From contig JAFWOE010000017.1 in the NCBI GenBank assembly GCA_017509985.1, forward strand, positions 1 to 47,774: a stretch of DNA of 47,774 bases, in the 5' to 3' direction. The notes under the pieces were generated by a model. It made no database searches and was not told where the DNA came from. It saw nothing but the letters and a program-made list of their open reading frames with translations. The position numbers were made by a program, and so were the translations under genes. This DNA is from Lachnospiraceae bacterium. Lineage in GTDB: Bacteria; Bacillota; Clostridia; Lachnospirales; Lachnospiraceae. Positions 40,119-47,634 of this stretch are shown here, piece after piece; the first letter of the stretch is position 1, and each line of letters opens with the position of its first letter.

Positions 40119-41042
40119 ATGAGCAAAAGGATTCTGATCCTCGGCGGAACCTATTTCTGCGGAAGGGTATTTTCCATTCTGGCCGCAAAAGCAGGCCATG
40201 AGCTCACCTTTATAAACCGTGGGAGATACTCGATGAAAGCGCTGGGTGAAAACATCCGGGAGTACCGGGCGGACCGGAGAGATCCCGACAGTCTGAAAAA
40301 CTGCGGCCTGAGCGATGACTTTGACGCAGTCGTGGATTTCTGCGCCTATGAGCCGAAAGACATTTCAAATATCTTTGAGGCGCTGTCCTTCAGTACAAAA
40401 AAATATATTTACATGAGCACCGCCGACGTGTACCGGCGCGAACCCGGCGTCAAGGATGAGGGATCACCCCGAATCGAGGAAATGCCCGGGGACGAAGTGA
40501 ATCTGTACGCATACAAAAAGAAACTGCTGGAAGATGAGCTGATGAAGGCTGCTGCCGGGTTTGGCTTCTGTTACACGGTGATCCGTCCGGCGTTTATCTA
40601 CGGACCGTATAATTATGCTCCGAGGGAGGCCATGTATATCCGGGATCTGATCCAGAAAAATCCGATCTACCAGCCAACGGACGCGAAAGGGCGGTTCCAG
40701 ATGGTTTATGTTAAGGATGTGGCGGAAGCGATCCTCGCGGCAATCGAAAAGGAATCAGCAGACAACAAAGCATTTAATTTAAGCGCACCGGAAGTGCTGG
40801 ATTATGACAGTTTTCTTCAGCTGATGAAGGAAGTCTCCGGGATCACGGATCCGACCGTTGCGGACGTGACGGCCGCCCAGGTCATCGAGCAGGGCCTTCC
40901 ATTGCCGTTCCCTCTTACGGAATACGAAAGCGAACTGTTCGACGGATCACTGGCGGAAAAGGAACTCGGGATCGGATATACTCCCATTCAGGAAGGAATG
41001 AAAAAAACATTTAACGCTTTCCGCCCGGTCTTTGAAAAATAA
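40119..41042 (+). CDS. NAD-dependent epimerase/dehydratase family protein
   Basis: A 307-residue extended short-chain dehydrogenase. ILILGGTYFCGRVF is the NAD(P) Rossmann motif, MSTADVY the strand with the catalytic serine/threonine, and YAYKKKLLEDEL the YxxxK active site (about residue 126). VIRPAFIYGPYNYAPRE and the block QMVYVKDVAEAI are typical of nucleotide-sugar epimerases. AGGAGGAGTGG precedes ATG 40119. It is the last gene of the operon with the methyltransferase; the nucleotidyltransferase upstream would fit an activated-sugar or cofactor pathway, but that is inference. Confidence 0.85.
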   Translation: MSKRILILGGTYFCGRVFSILAAKAGHELTFINRGRYSMKALGENIREYRADRRDPDSLKNCGLSDDFDAVVDFCAYEPKDISNIFEALSFSTKKYIYMSTADVYRREPGVKDEGSPRIEEMPGDEVNLYAYKKKLLEDELMKAAAGFGFCYTVIRPAFIYGPYNYAPREAMYIRDLIQKNPIYQPTDAKGRFQMVYVKDVAEAILAAIEKESADNKAFNLSAPEVLDYDSFLQLMKEVSGITDPTVADVTAAQVIEQGLPLPFPLTEYESELFDGSLAEKELGIGYTPIQEGMKKTFNAFRPVFEK

Positions 41043-41059
41043 AAGAGGGGATTTAGTTG

Positions 41060-41088
41060 TTGTATTAATTCCCGGCACAATTTATAAT
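41060..41088 (+). promoter_or_regulatory. Promoter for the PH-domain gene
   Basis: TTGTAT (41060-41065), 17 bases, TATAAT (41083-41088), 85 bases before ATG 41174. Confidence 0.55.
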
Positions 41089-41173
41089 AGAAAACGGCAG
41101 CGGAACAGGGCACGGCCCATGACACTGCAGAAATCGATCGTCGGATCGGACAAACCGGAAAGGGGAATGGAAG

Positions 41174-41605
41174 ATGAAACATGAAAATATACTGTGGAAA
41201 GACAGGAAACGCAATTTTCTGGGACTTCCATGGACCTTTACCATTTACCAGCTTGATAATGACCGGCTGTTTATCGATACGGGCGTGTTTACAACAGTAG
41301 AAGACGATATCCGCCTTTATCGTATTACGGACATTACGCTTAGAAGGACCCTGTGGCAGAGGATCATCGGAACCGGAACGATCCACTGTGATTCCGCAGA
41401 TAAGACAAAAGGACATTTTGATATACTGAACATCAAAAAATCCTTTGAGGCAAAGGAGCTTCTATCCAAGCTTGTGGAAAAAGCCCGTCTCGCGAACCGG
41501 GTATATGCCCGTGAGGACATGGGCGGCAGCCATCTGAATCCGGAAACAATGGATTTTGAAGTGGTCGACGATGATGTGGATACCGGCGGGGAAACGGATT
41601 TCTGA
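41174..41605 (+). CDS. Bacterial PH-domain protein (bPH_2/YdbS-like)
   Basis: A 143-residue protein with a bacterial pleckstrin-homology-like domain. FLGLPWTFTIYQLDNDRLFI and EDDIRLYRITDITLRRTLWQ are the usual strand pattern, and GTGTIHCDSADKTK the next; residues 110-143 form an acidic tail. Unlike YdbS or YdbT it has no membrane helix, so it would be cytoplasmic. Function is unknown. GGGGAATGGAAG lies before ATG 41174. It has its own promoter and terminator and is therefore a monocistronic unit. Confidence 0.8.
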   Translation: MKHENILWKDRKRNFLGLPWTFTIYQLDNDRLFIDTGVFTTVEDDIRLYRITDITLRRTLWQRIIGTGTIHCDSADKTKGHFDILNIKKSFEAKELLSKLVEKARLANRVYAREDMGGSHLNPETMDFEVVDDDVDTGGETDF

Positions 41606-41623
41606 TAAACGTTCCCTTAATGA

Positions 41624-41654
41624 AACGGCGGAGCCTTTCGGGCTCCGCCGTTTT
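41624..41654. terminator. Strong intrinsic terminator between convergent genes
   Basis: AACGGCGGAGCC (41624-41635), loop TTTCG, GGCTCCGCCGTT (41641-41652) and a T-run. A 12-bp perfect stem; probably bidirectional, ending both the PH-domain gene and the SDR gene on the minus strand. Confidence 0.8.
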
Positions 41655-41675
41655 GTGTGCTCTGAAAATCTTTCA

Positions 41676-42470
41676 TCAGCAGGAAAGGATATATCCGCCG
41701 TCAATGACCTGTACGGTTCCGGTAACCTGGGCTGCTGCCGGTGATGCGAGGTAAACCGCGAGGGCACCGACTTCGATGGACTCGCCGAAACGTCCGAGCG
41801 GCATCTGGTTGTTGATATATTCAAACTGGTCCGCCGGGATAAAGCGGGAAAGCTCTGTGTTGACAAATCCCGGAGCGATCGCGTTCACACGGATATTGTA
41901 TTTGCCGAGCTCGCAGGCCATGCAGTGGGTGAAGTGGTTGCCGGCTGCCTTAGAGGATGAATACGGGCTCATGGGCTGGGTCTTGTTTACGATAAAGGAT
42001 GCGTTTGAAGTAATATTGATAATGCAGCCGCCTTTGCCGGCATCACGCATCTTTTTGCCGAAAACGTAAGTCATATGTACCATGCCGTTCAGATCCGTGT
42101 TCAGAACTTTATACCAGTCGGAGAGTTCCTCGTCCATGTCAAGAAGCTCGGAGAAGCAGGATGTGCCGGCATTGTTGACAAGAATGTCGATGTCGCCGAA
42201 CTCAGCGGTAACTGCTTCCGCGGCTGCCATACAGCTCTTGATATTGGTAACGTCGCAGTCGAAACTCTTATACTTGCCGCCGAACTGGGCCAGTTCCGCC
42301 AGGGCTTCTTCGGCTTTGGCACGGTCGCGGCAGAGGATCGCAATGTCGGCGCCCACTTCAGCCATTGCGCTTGCAATTCCGAATCCGAGACCTCTGTTTC
42401 CGCCGGTGATTACGGCTACCTGTCCTTTCAGACTGAATGCGTCCTTCATATTGGTGATTGGTTTGATCAT
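41676..42470 (-). CDS. Short-chain dehydrogenase/reductase
   Basis: A 264-residue classical SDR, an NAD(P)-dependent oxidoreductase. VAVITGGNRGLGFGIA is the cofactor motif, VNNAG the central motif, and S-x14-Y-SSSK (FIVNKTQPMSPYSSSKAAG) the catalytic serine-tyrosine-lysine; IDGGY near the end is typical of FabG/glucose-dehydrogenase relatives. ATG 42470 is preferred over ATG 42476, because AGGAGG (42477-42482) is 6 bases from the former and adjacent to the latter. It lies 143 bases downstream of the glycyl radical enzyme gene, with its own possible promoter, and probably acts on the substrate or product of that enzyme. Confidence 0.9.
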   Translation of the reverse strand: MIKPITNMKDAFSLKGQVAVITGGNRGLGFGIASAMAEVGADIAILCRDRAKAEEALAELAQFGGKYKSFDCDVTNIKSCMAAAEAVTAEFGDIDILVNNAGTSCFSELLDMDEELSDWYKVLNTDLNGMVHMTYVFGKKMRDAGKGGCIINITSNASFIVNKTQPMSPYSSSKAAGNHFTHCMACELGKYNIRVNAIAPGFVNTELSRFIPADQFEYINNQMPLGRFGESIEVGALAVYLASPAAAQVTGTVQVIDGGYILSC

Positions 42471-42520
42471 GGTCATCCTCCTGAAATATAAAAACTTATT
42501 GTTAACGGGATACTCTGTTT

Positions 42521-42549
42521 ATGATAGCATCCTGCAGTTACCGGTTGAA
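42521..42549 (-). promoter_or_regulatory. Possible promoter for the SDR gene
   Basis: On the minus strand TTCAAC (42549-42544), 17 bases, TATCAT (42526-42521). It also has a TTGTTAA box at 42499-42505, between this promoter and the start codon. Weak -35. Confidence 0.3.
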
Positions 42550-42613
42550 TAAACAAACAGTGCTGACACAGCTGTATTTAATAACGGATACCGGCAGGCG
42601 TTCCGCTTTTTCG

Positions 42614-45133
42614 TCAGTCGAAGGAAAGCTCCGTACGTCCGATCAGGTCGTTCTGGAGTTCCGTCGAAAGTTCAACGAAATATGCGCTGTAGCCGGCGAT
42701 ACGGACCAGCAGGTCCTTGTAGTCTTCGGGTTTCTTCTGAGCACAGATCATCGTATCTTTCCCGACGATGGAAAACTGGCTCTGCATTCCGCCCTTGGCC
42801 ATGTACACATCCATGAGGTTGATCAGGCTTTCACGGCCGGTGTCGCCGGAAACAGCGGACGGTGAGAATTTCCAGTTGAGAATGATGCCGTTGGCGATCC
42901 GGGAATGATCGATCTTGGCGACGGAGTTGGCGATCGCCGTCGGTCCGCAGTGGTCGTGGCTGCATACGGAGGTGTGGACAGGGCCGAGGCAGTCCGAAAG
43001 CGGCTCGCCCATCTTGCGTCCGTCGGGGGTAGCCGGTGTGCAGTTTCCGTGCTGGACATTGGCAGTAACCGAATAGACGCCGGGCATATATTCTCCGCCG
43101 TGCGGTGTCGGACGGTGCTCAATGTGCGAGCAGTACGATTCGATCGCGAATTTCGCGAGATCGTCTGCATAATCGTCGTTGTTTCCGTACTGGTGCATAT
43201 GCTGGCTGTTTACGAGGGCGTATAAGGGTTCATGACCGACCCAGTTGTCGCGGAGTGCGGCAAGAAGCTCGGCGCCCGTTACCTTCTTTTCGTCAAAAAC
43301 AAGCTGTTTGATCACGGCAAGGGAATCGGCTGTCGTCCCGACGCCTACGGCTTGGGGGCCGGAATTGTTGTAGATCGCCCCGCCTGCGGAGGCGTCCAGA
43401 CCCTTGTCGATGCAGCCGTCGATCAGCAGGGAAAGATAGGGTACGGGCTTGATGCGCTGATGCGCAAAATCCATCTTGTTGATCGCCGCGATCATCAGGT
43501 CGCACTGGTGCTTCATCTGTTTATCGTACGATTCCAGTACCTGGTCAAAGCTTGTCATGGTTTCGAGCGAGCCGGTATCGATGGAAAGGTGTTTTCCGAG
43601 AGCACCGCATTTTTCCCAGCGTGCGCAATGAAGACCGCAGTCCATGCAGCGGCCGCCGTTTATGGCCAGTTCAAGGACCAGCGCCATATTCATGGAGCCG
43701 GAGTCATGCATACCGTACATCTTACCGGGAACCGCCGGCTCTACACAGCCGATACAGACAAAGTTCCGGGCATCTTCTGGAGTCTTGCCGTAATCCATAA
43801 GAGCTTTGATGATGGGAGCGTCATTGAAGATCTTGGGTTCTCCGGTTCCGATCCGGATCACATTGAAGACCTTGGTCTTGAAGTCTGCAGGGGAGTTTTC
43901 ATGCAGACGGACGCCCATCCACGGATTCGGGATACGGGTATGGGCATGCGCATCGAGCACCATATAGCTTACATCGCTTGTGATGTCATTGCCGTTCTCG
44001 TCCACCCCGCCGACGTCCAGCGCGGTCCCGCCCATGATCGTGCCGCTGGAGAATGTGATCGCATAGGTGTCGCGGATCTTGCGGAGCTGATGCATCTTAA
44101 TGAAGAAGCACTCGATCAGTTCCTGCATCTGTTCCCTTGTCAGCGTCCCGTTTTTGACATCATTCTCATAGAACGGCGTGAAAAGCTGGTCAAAGCGCCC
44201 GTAGGTATTGGAGTGGCCGTTGGATTCGATAATGATCATATTGTAGGCGAGATGGTAGAGCTGGATCGCTTCCCAGAAATCTCTCGGTGCTCCTTCTGCA
44301 ACCTGGTGGCAGTTGGAGGCGATTCGCTCCAGTTCGGCTTTCCGGGTTTCGTCCTTCTCCTCCGAAGCCATCTTTTCCGCCAGATCACCGTAGCGGCGGA
44401 TATAGGCCGTGCAGCCTTCGAGTGTGTAGAGCTCCGCCTGATAGAATTCCTGCCGTTTTACATCCTTCGGATCGGACGTGTCCAGTGTTTCCATGGCTTT
44501 TTCGACTTCTCTCCTTATTCCGCCGAAACCCTCACGGAAAAGCCTTTCGTAATTGGCACAGACATGGCCTACGCCCGCATATACATACAGACCGGAACGG
44601 TTGATGCTCCGGCCGAGATGGGAAACGGCGGCTTCTTCTTCGGAAAGGGAGGCTTCCCAGGCTTCGCCCAGGGTCTTGTGCATCCAGAAATCTTCTATGG
44701 AAAGAATATCGTTCTTTACATCTTCGCTGATGACATAGCGGTCGTTCGTCCGGCGTTCCATGACGCCGTCGCGGAACTCACGGGCTACCCAGTCAAAGGA
44801 AAACTCCGGATAGATCGGCGCGCTGCAGGGCTCGGCAGCCAGTTCGCCGACGATCAGTTCCTGCGGCCAGATGTTGATTTTTACATTGGTAAAGATGTCC
44901 CGCAGAATAAGTCCCCACTTGATATTGGCCGGATATGCGTCGTATTTTTTATATCCTTCCGTTACGATAAGCGCTCTCTGGGAGTCTGCGGTCGAATCCC
45001 TTTCCTTTGTCCATTTCAGGAGAAAATTGACTCTCGGAAACGGAGAAGGGTTTTCGGTGAGGCCGGAAACGCCGACGCCCCATTCTTTATCGACCGGCTC
45101 AATCGCCTGCGGTGCTGTATTACGATCTGCCAT
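42614..45133 (-). CDS. Glycyl radical enzyme (dehydratase/lyase type), substrate unknown
   Basis: An 839-residue glycyl radical enzyme. The thiyl-radical cysteine is C463 in GCVEP, with E465 as the general base, a pattern shared by choline trimethylamine-lyase, glycerol/propanediol dehydratase and isethionate lyase, not by pyruvate formate-lyase (CC). The glycyl radical is G814 in RIAGYSAYF, 26 residues from the end. H476-D477 follow in MHDSG. After the active-site block the protein has C496-xx-C499-xxx-C503-xxxxx-C509 in GRCMDCGLHCARWEKCG, a cluster I do not know from characterised members. AAGGAGG lies 6 bases before ATG 45133. It is minus-strand, with LysR ahead and an SDR behind; the activase is divergent. 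Confidence 0.93.
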   Translation of the reverse strand: MADRNTAPQAIEPVDKEWGVGVSGLTENPSPFPRVNFLLKWTKERDSTADSQRALIVTEGYKKYDAYPANIKWGLILRDIFTNVKINIWPQELIVGELAAEPCSAPIYPEFSFDWVAREFRDGVMERRTNDRYVISEDVKNDILSIEDFWMHKTLGEAWEASLSEEEAAVSHLGRSINRSGLYVYAGVGHVCANYERLFREGFGGIRREVEKAMETLDTSDPKDVKRQEFYQAELYTLEGCTAYIRRYGDLAEKMASEEKDETRKAELERIASNCHQVAEGAPRDFWEAIQLYHLAYNMIIIESNGHSNTYGRFDQLFTPFYENDVKNGTLTREQMQELIECFFIKMHQLRKIRDTYAITFSSGTIMGGTALDVGGVDENGNDITSDVSYMVLDAHAHTRIPNPWMGVRLHENSPADFKTKVFNVIRIGTGEPKIFNDAPIIKALMDYGKTPEDARNFVCIGCVEPAVPGKMYGMHDSGSMNMALVLELAINGGRCMDCGLHCARWEKCGALGKHLSIDTGSLETMTSFDQVLESYDKQMKHQCDLMIAAINKMDFAHQRIKPVPYLSLLIDGCIDKGLDASAGGAIYNNSGPQAVGVGTTADSLAVIKQLVFDEKKVTGAELLAALRDNWVGHEPLYALVNSQHMHQYGNNDDYADDLAKFAIESYCSHIEHRPTPHGGEYMPGVYSVTANVQHGNCTPATPDGRKMGEPLSDCLGPVHTSVCSHDHCGPTAIANSVAKIDHSRIANGIILNWKFSPSAVSGDTGRESLINLMDVYMAKGGMQSQFSIVGKDTMICAQKKPEDYKDLLVRIAGYSAYFVELSTELQNDLIGRTELSFD

Positions 45134-45212
45134 TGCGGACCTCCTTAATATGATTCGGCTTACAATCGTGCTTTTTTATTCAAAAATGTTTGTATTATCT
45201 GATCTGCTGATC

Positions 45213-46124
45213 TTATTCTACCACGGGCCGTGCAGGCTGTGAAGCCGGCTGGGCGTGTCTGGAGATCATTTTCCAGAGCTGATCGGCCGGAGCAGAGAGG
45301 GTACCTCCCGATTTCCTGATCGCAAAGACCTGCCAGCAAAAATCCGGGTCATCGATCACAACGAAAGAGAGACCGGGAGGGTTCAGCCTTTTGAAAAGAT
45401 TCTGGGTCGTGATCCCGTAGACCCCCGGAAGGGTCGCTAGGTAGAACACAAGCAGAATATTGTCGCAGAAAGTATGGATCTTCGGTTCAAAACCGGAATC
45501 CGCGCATGCGGATTTAAGGTAGGAATAGGTACGGACGCTGCTTTTCATGATCGCAAGAGGCAGTTTCTCCAGATCTTTAACAGCGATCTTTTTCTTTTTT
45601 GCAAGAGGATCGTCTTCTTTTACGACCAGGATATAATTTGTCGTAAGCAGAAGCAGTGAATCAAACCGGTCTTTCGGAAGAGGACCGACTGTCAGGGCCA
45701 GCTCACATTCATCGCTTATGACCGCTTCGTCGGCGTCCATATCGGAACATTCCCGGATCTGCAGATTGATCTCGGGATACAGATCCTGAAATTCACTGAT
45801 CAGTCTGCCGCCGCACTCTTCAACGGTGCCGTGGGAGCAGCTGATCGGCAGGACCGATTCTTCCTGACGGTCCGAGCGGAAGTATTCCTCACATTCTTCC
45901 GCTATGGATAAGATTTTTTTTGCTTTCGGGAGCAGAAATTCCGCATGCGGAGTCAGGGCAATGCCCATGGGAGAGCGGACGAAAAGCTTCCTGCCGAGTT
46001 CTTCTTCAAGACGCATCATGGACATGCTCATGCCCTGGGGGGATATAAAGCACAAATTTGCGGCCTGGGAAAAACTTTTACAGTGACAGATTTCGACAAA
46101 ATATTTCAGCTGGCGGATCTCCAT
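45213..46124 (-). CDS. LysR-family transcriptional regulator of the glycyl radical locus
   Basis: A 303-residue LysR protein. The winged helix (residues 1-60) reads KSFSQAANLCFISPQGMSMS, with an atypical MSMSMMRLEEELGRKLF recognition end. The effector domain runs from about 90 to 290. It is co-directional with and 79 bases upstream of the glycyl radical enzyme gene and divergent from the activase, a position suited to controlling both transcripts. GATC-TGCT-GATC palindromic sequence lies at 45201-45212 just after its stop. ATG 46124 has AAGGA 11 bases ahead. The inducer is presumably the substrate of the enzyme. Confidence 0.9.
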   Translation of the reverse strand: MEIRQLKYFVEICHCKSFSQAANLCFISPQGMSMSMMRLEEELGRKLFVRSPMGIALTPHAEFLLPKAKKILSIAEECEEYFRSDRQEESVLPISCSHGTVEECGGRLISEFQDLYPEINLQIRECSDMDADEAVISDECELALTVGPLPKDRFDSLLLLTTNYILVVKEDDPLAKKKKIAVKDLEKLPLAIMKSSVRTYSYLKSACADSGFEPKIHTFCDNILLVFYLATLPGVYGITTQNLFKRLNPPGLSFVVIDDPDFCWQVFAIRKSGGTLSAPADQLWKMISRHAQPASQPARPVVE

Positions 46125-46356
46125 AATCAGTGGTTTCCTTCCGTTTGCTGTTCTGCAGCTGCAGTACCGGACAATACTCTATCTTTAAACAGATGGTATC
46201 ATATATCGTTTTTACTGACAACAAAAACTGTAAAAGTTTGCCTGTAACAAATTGTGAATATAGCCGAAGATCGCTTTCTTCCAATTTGCGTGGATTTCCA
46301 TCATAATTCGGGATAGATAGTTTTTATCCGGCGCATTACAGCAGGAGAGTTTATCC

Positions 46357-47352
46357 ATGATCTACAACGAAAAAAACGAACCGTGCGGACTCATAACCAA
46401 TATACAGGGATATACGATCCATGACGGACCGGGGATCCGTACAGAGATCTTTTTCAAAGGCTGTACCCTGAAATGCCCCTGGTGCAGCAATCCGGAAGGC
46501 ATCGCTTTCGGCCCGCAGCTGGGAGTTTATCCGGCAAAGTGCATAAGCCGGGACAAATGCGGCTACTGTATCAACGACTGTCCGCTTGGCGGTTCGCCTG
46601 TCCGTTTCGATGAAGATGGGATACTGAAAGCCATTGATATGGCAGACAGCTGCAAAGACTGTCTGAAATGTGCGCAGAGCTGTCCGGCCGGCGCGATCAA
46701 GATCTGGGGAGAGAAGAAGACTATCCCGGAGCTGATGAAGATCATTGAAAGCGACCGGAGCTTTTACGAACGGACCGGCGGCGGAGTCACGGTCTCCGGC
46801 GGAGAAGTCCTGGTGCAGTGGGATTTCGTCGCACTGCTTTTAAAAGAATGCAGAGAAAAAGGGATCCATACCTGTGTGGAAAGCGCTCTTTTCGTACCGC
46901 AGGCTCATGTGGACGAAGTCATGCAGTATACAGATCTGCTGATCACAGACCTTAAATTTATTGATTCGGACCGTCATAATAAAATCGTCGGCGCAGGCAA
47001 TGAACTGATCCATGAGAATATGAGGCGTATTGCGGGCATGGGCATTCCCATGGTGATCCGCACACCGGTCGTGCCGGGCTGGAACGATGATGATGAAAAT
47101 ATGCTGGGGATCGGAAAATTCATCGAAGATCTGGGCCCTTCCGTTATACAGTACCAGCTCCTTCCTTACAGAAAGATGGGTACGGAAAAATATGCTACGC
47201 TCAACCAGGATTATCCGATGGGAGATTACAAAGCTCCGGAAAGGGATGTCTGGGAGCCGAACCTGCTCCGTATCCGGGATATGCTGCTGGAGCATTTTAA
47301 GATTCCCGCAGTCGCCGGATCCGCCCAGAAACTGCCGGGGTATGAGAAATAG
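46357..47352 (+). CDS. Glycyl radical enzyme activase (radical SAM)
   Basis: A 331-residue activating enzyme. The SAM-cleaving cluster site is C36-xxx-C40-xx-C43 (GCTLKCPWC). Two ferredoxin-type 4Fe-4S motifs lie in an insert: C62, C68, C71, C75 and C99, C102, C105, C109. This insert is found in activases of dehydratases and lyases, not in PflA. VTVSGGEVLVQ is the SAM-binding GGE motif. GGAG is 8 bases ahead of ATG 46357. It would install the radical on G814 of the enzyme encoded in the opposite direction. The gene ends in a strong terminator. Confidence 0.94.
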   Translation: MIYNEKNEPCGLITNIQGYTIHDGPGIRTEIFFKGCTLKCPWCSNPEGIAFGPQLGVYPAKCISRDKCGYCINDCPLGGSPVRFDEDGILKAIDMADSCKDCLKCAQSCPAGAIKIWGEKKTIPELMKIIESDRSFYERTGGGVTVSGGEVLVQWDFVALLLKECREKGIHTCVESALFVPQAHVDEVMQYTDLLITDLKFIDSDRHNKIVGAGNELIHENMRRIAGMGIPMVIRTPVVPGWNDDDENMLGIGKFIEDLGPSVIQYQLLPYRKMGTEKYATLNQDYPMGDYKAPERDVWEPNLLRIRDMLLEHFKIPAVAGSAQKLPGYEK

Positions 47353-47399
47353 AGCCTGCCGATACGGCACCTGAAAATAATATAAATGATCGTTCCCAA

Positions 47400-47445
47400 A
47401 AGGCTGCAGTGCCATTTCCTTCGGGATGGTACTGCAGCCTTTTTT
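47400..47445 (+). terminator. Strong intrinsic terminator after the activase gene
   Basis: AAGGCTGCAGT (47400-47410) pairs with ACTGCAGCCTT (47431-47441), with four more pairs CCAT/ATGG and one G-U between, then six T. Ends the activase transcript, so the crotonase gene is a separate unit. Confidence 0.85.
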
Positions 47446-47467
47446 AAAAAACAAAATCAGCAAATAA

Positions 47468-47494
47468 TTAACAAGCTGAACAACATTTTAACAA
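47468..47494 (+). repeat. Phased TTAACAA-type heptamer repeats upstream of the crotonase gene
   Basis: TTAACAA at 47468-47474, TGAACAA at 47477-47483 and TTAACAA at 47488-47494. The two identical copies are 20 bases apart, about two helix turns. They resemble half-sites of the redox repressor Rex (TTGTTAA-n4-TTAACAA) but form no full palindrome. Operator role is inference. Confidence 0.35.
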
Positions 47495-47497
47495 TAC

Positions 47498-47525
47498 TTT
47501 ACGTTGCTGAAAAATAGTGTAAAAT
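47498..47525 (+). promoter_or_regulatory. Promoter for the crotonase gene
   Basis: TTTACG (47498-47503), 16 bases, TAAAAT (47520-47525), about 110 bases before the start codon. A GTTGC-TTTT-GCAAC inverted repeat lies in the leader at 47550-47563. Confidence 0.45.
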
Positions 47526-47634
47526 AAACATATACACAGCTGTTTATTCGTTGCTTTTGCAACAAAATATCTATAAGCTGCAAAAATTATTCAGCCATAC
47601 CGGCTGCAGACTATTGAAAAAAGGAGAGCACGCT

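Noticed and set aside
42614-45133. Naming the enzyme as choline trimethylamine-lyase, glycerol dehydratase or isethionate lyase
   Set aside because: All share GCVEP, but the characteristic partner genes (microcompartment shell, aldehyde dehydrogenase, transporters) are absent and the four-cysteine loop is extra.
43232-45148. Very long open frame (about 638 codons) opposite the glycyl radical enzyme
   Set aside because: It is the antisense of a gene with clear catalytic motifs; long antisense frames arise from biased codon use. No ribosome binding site and no known domain.
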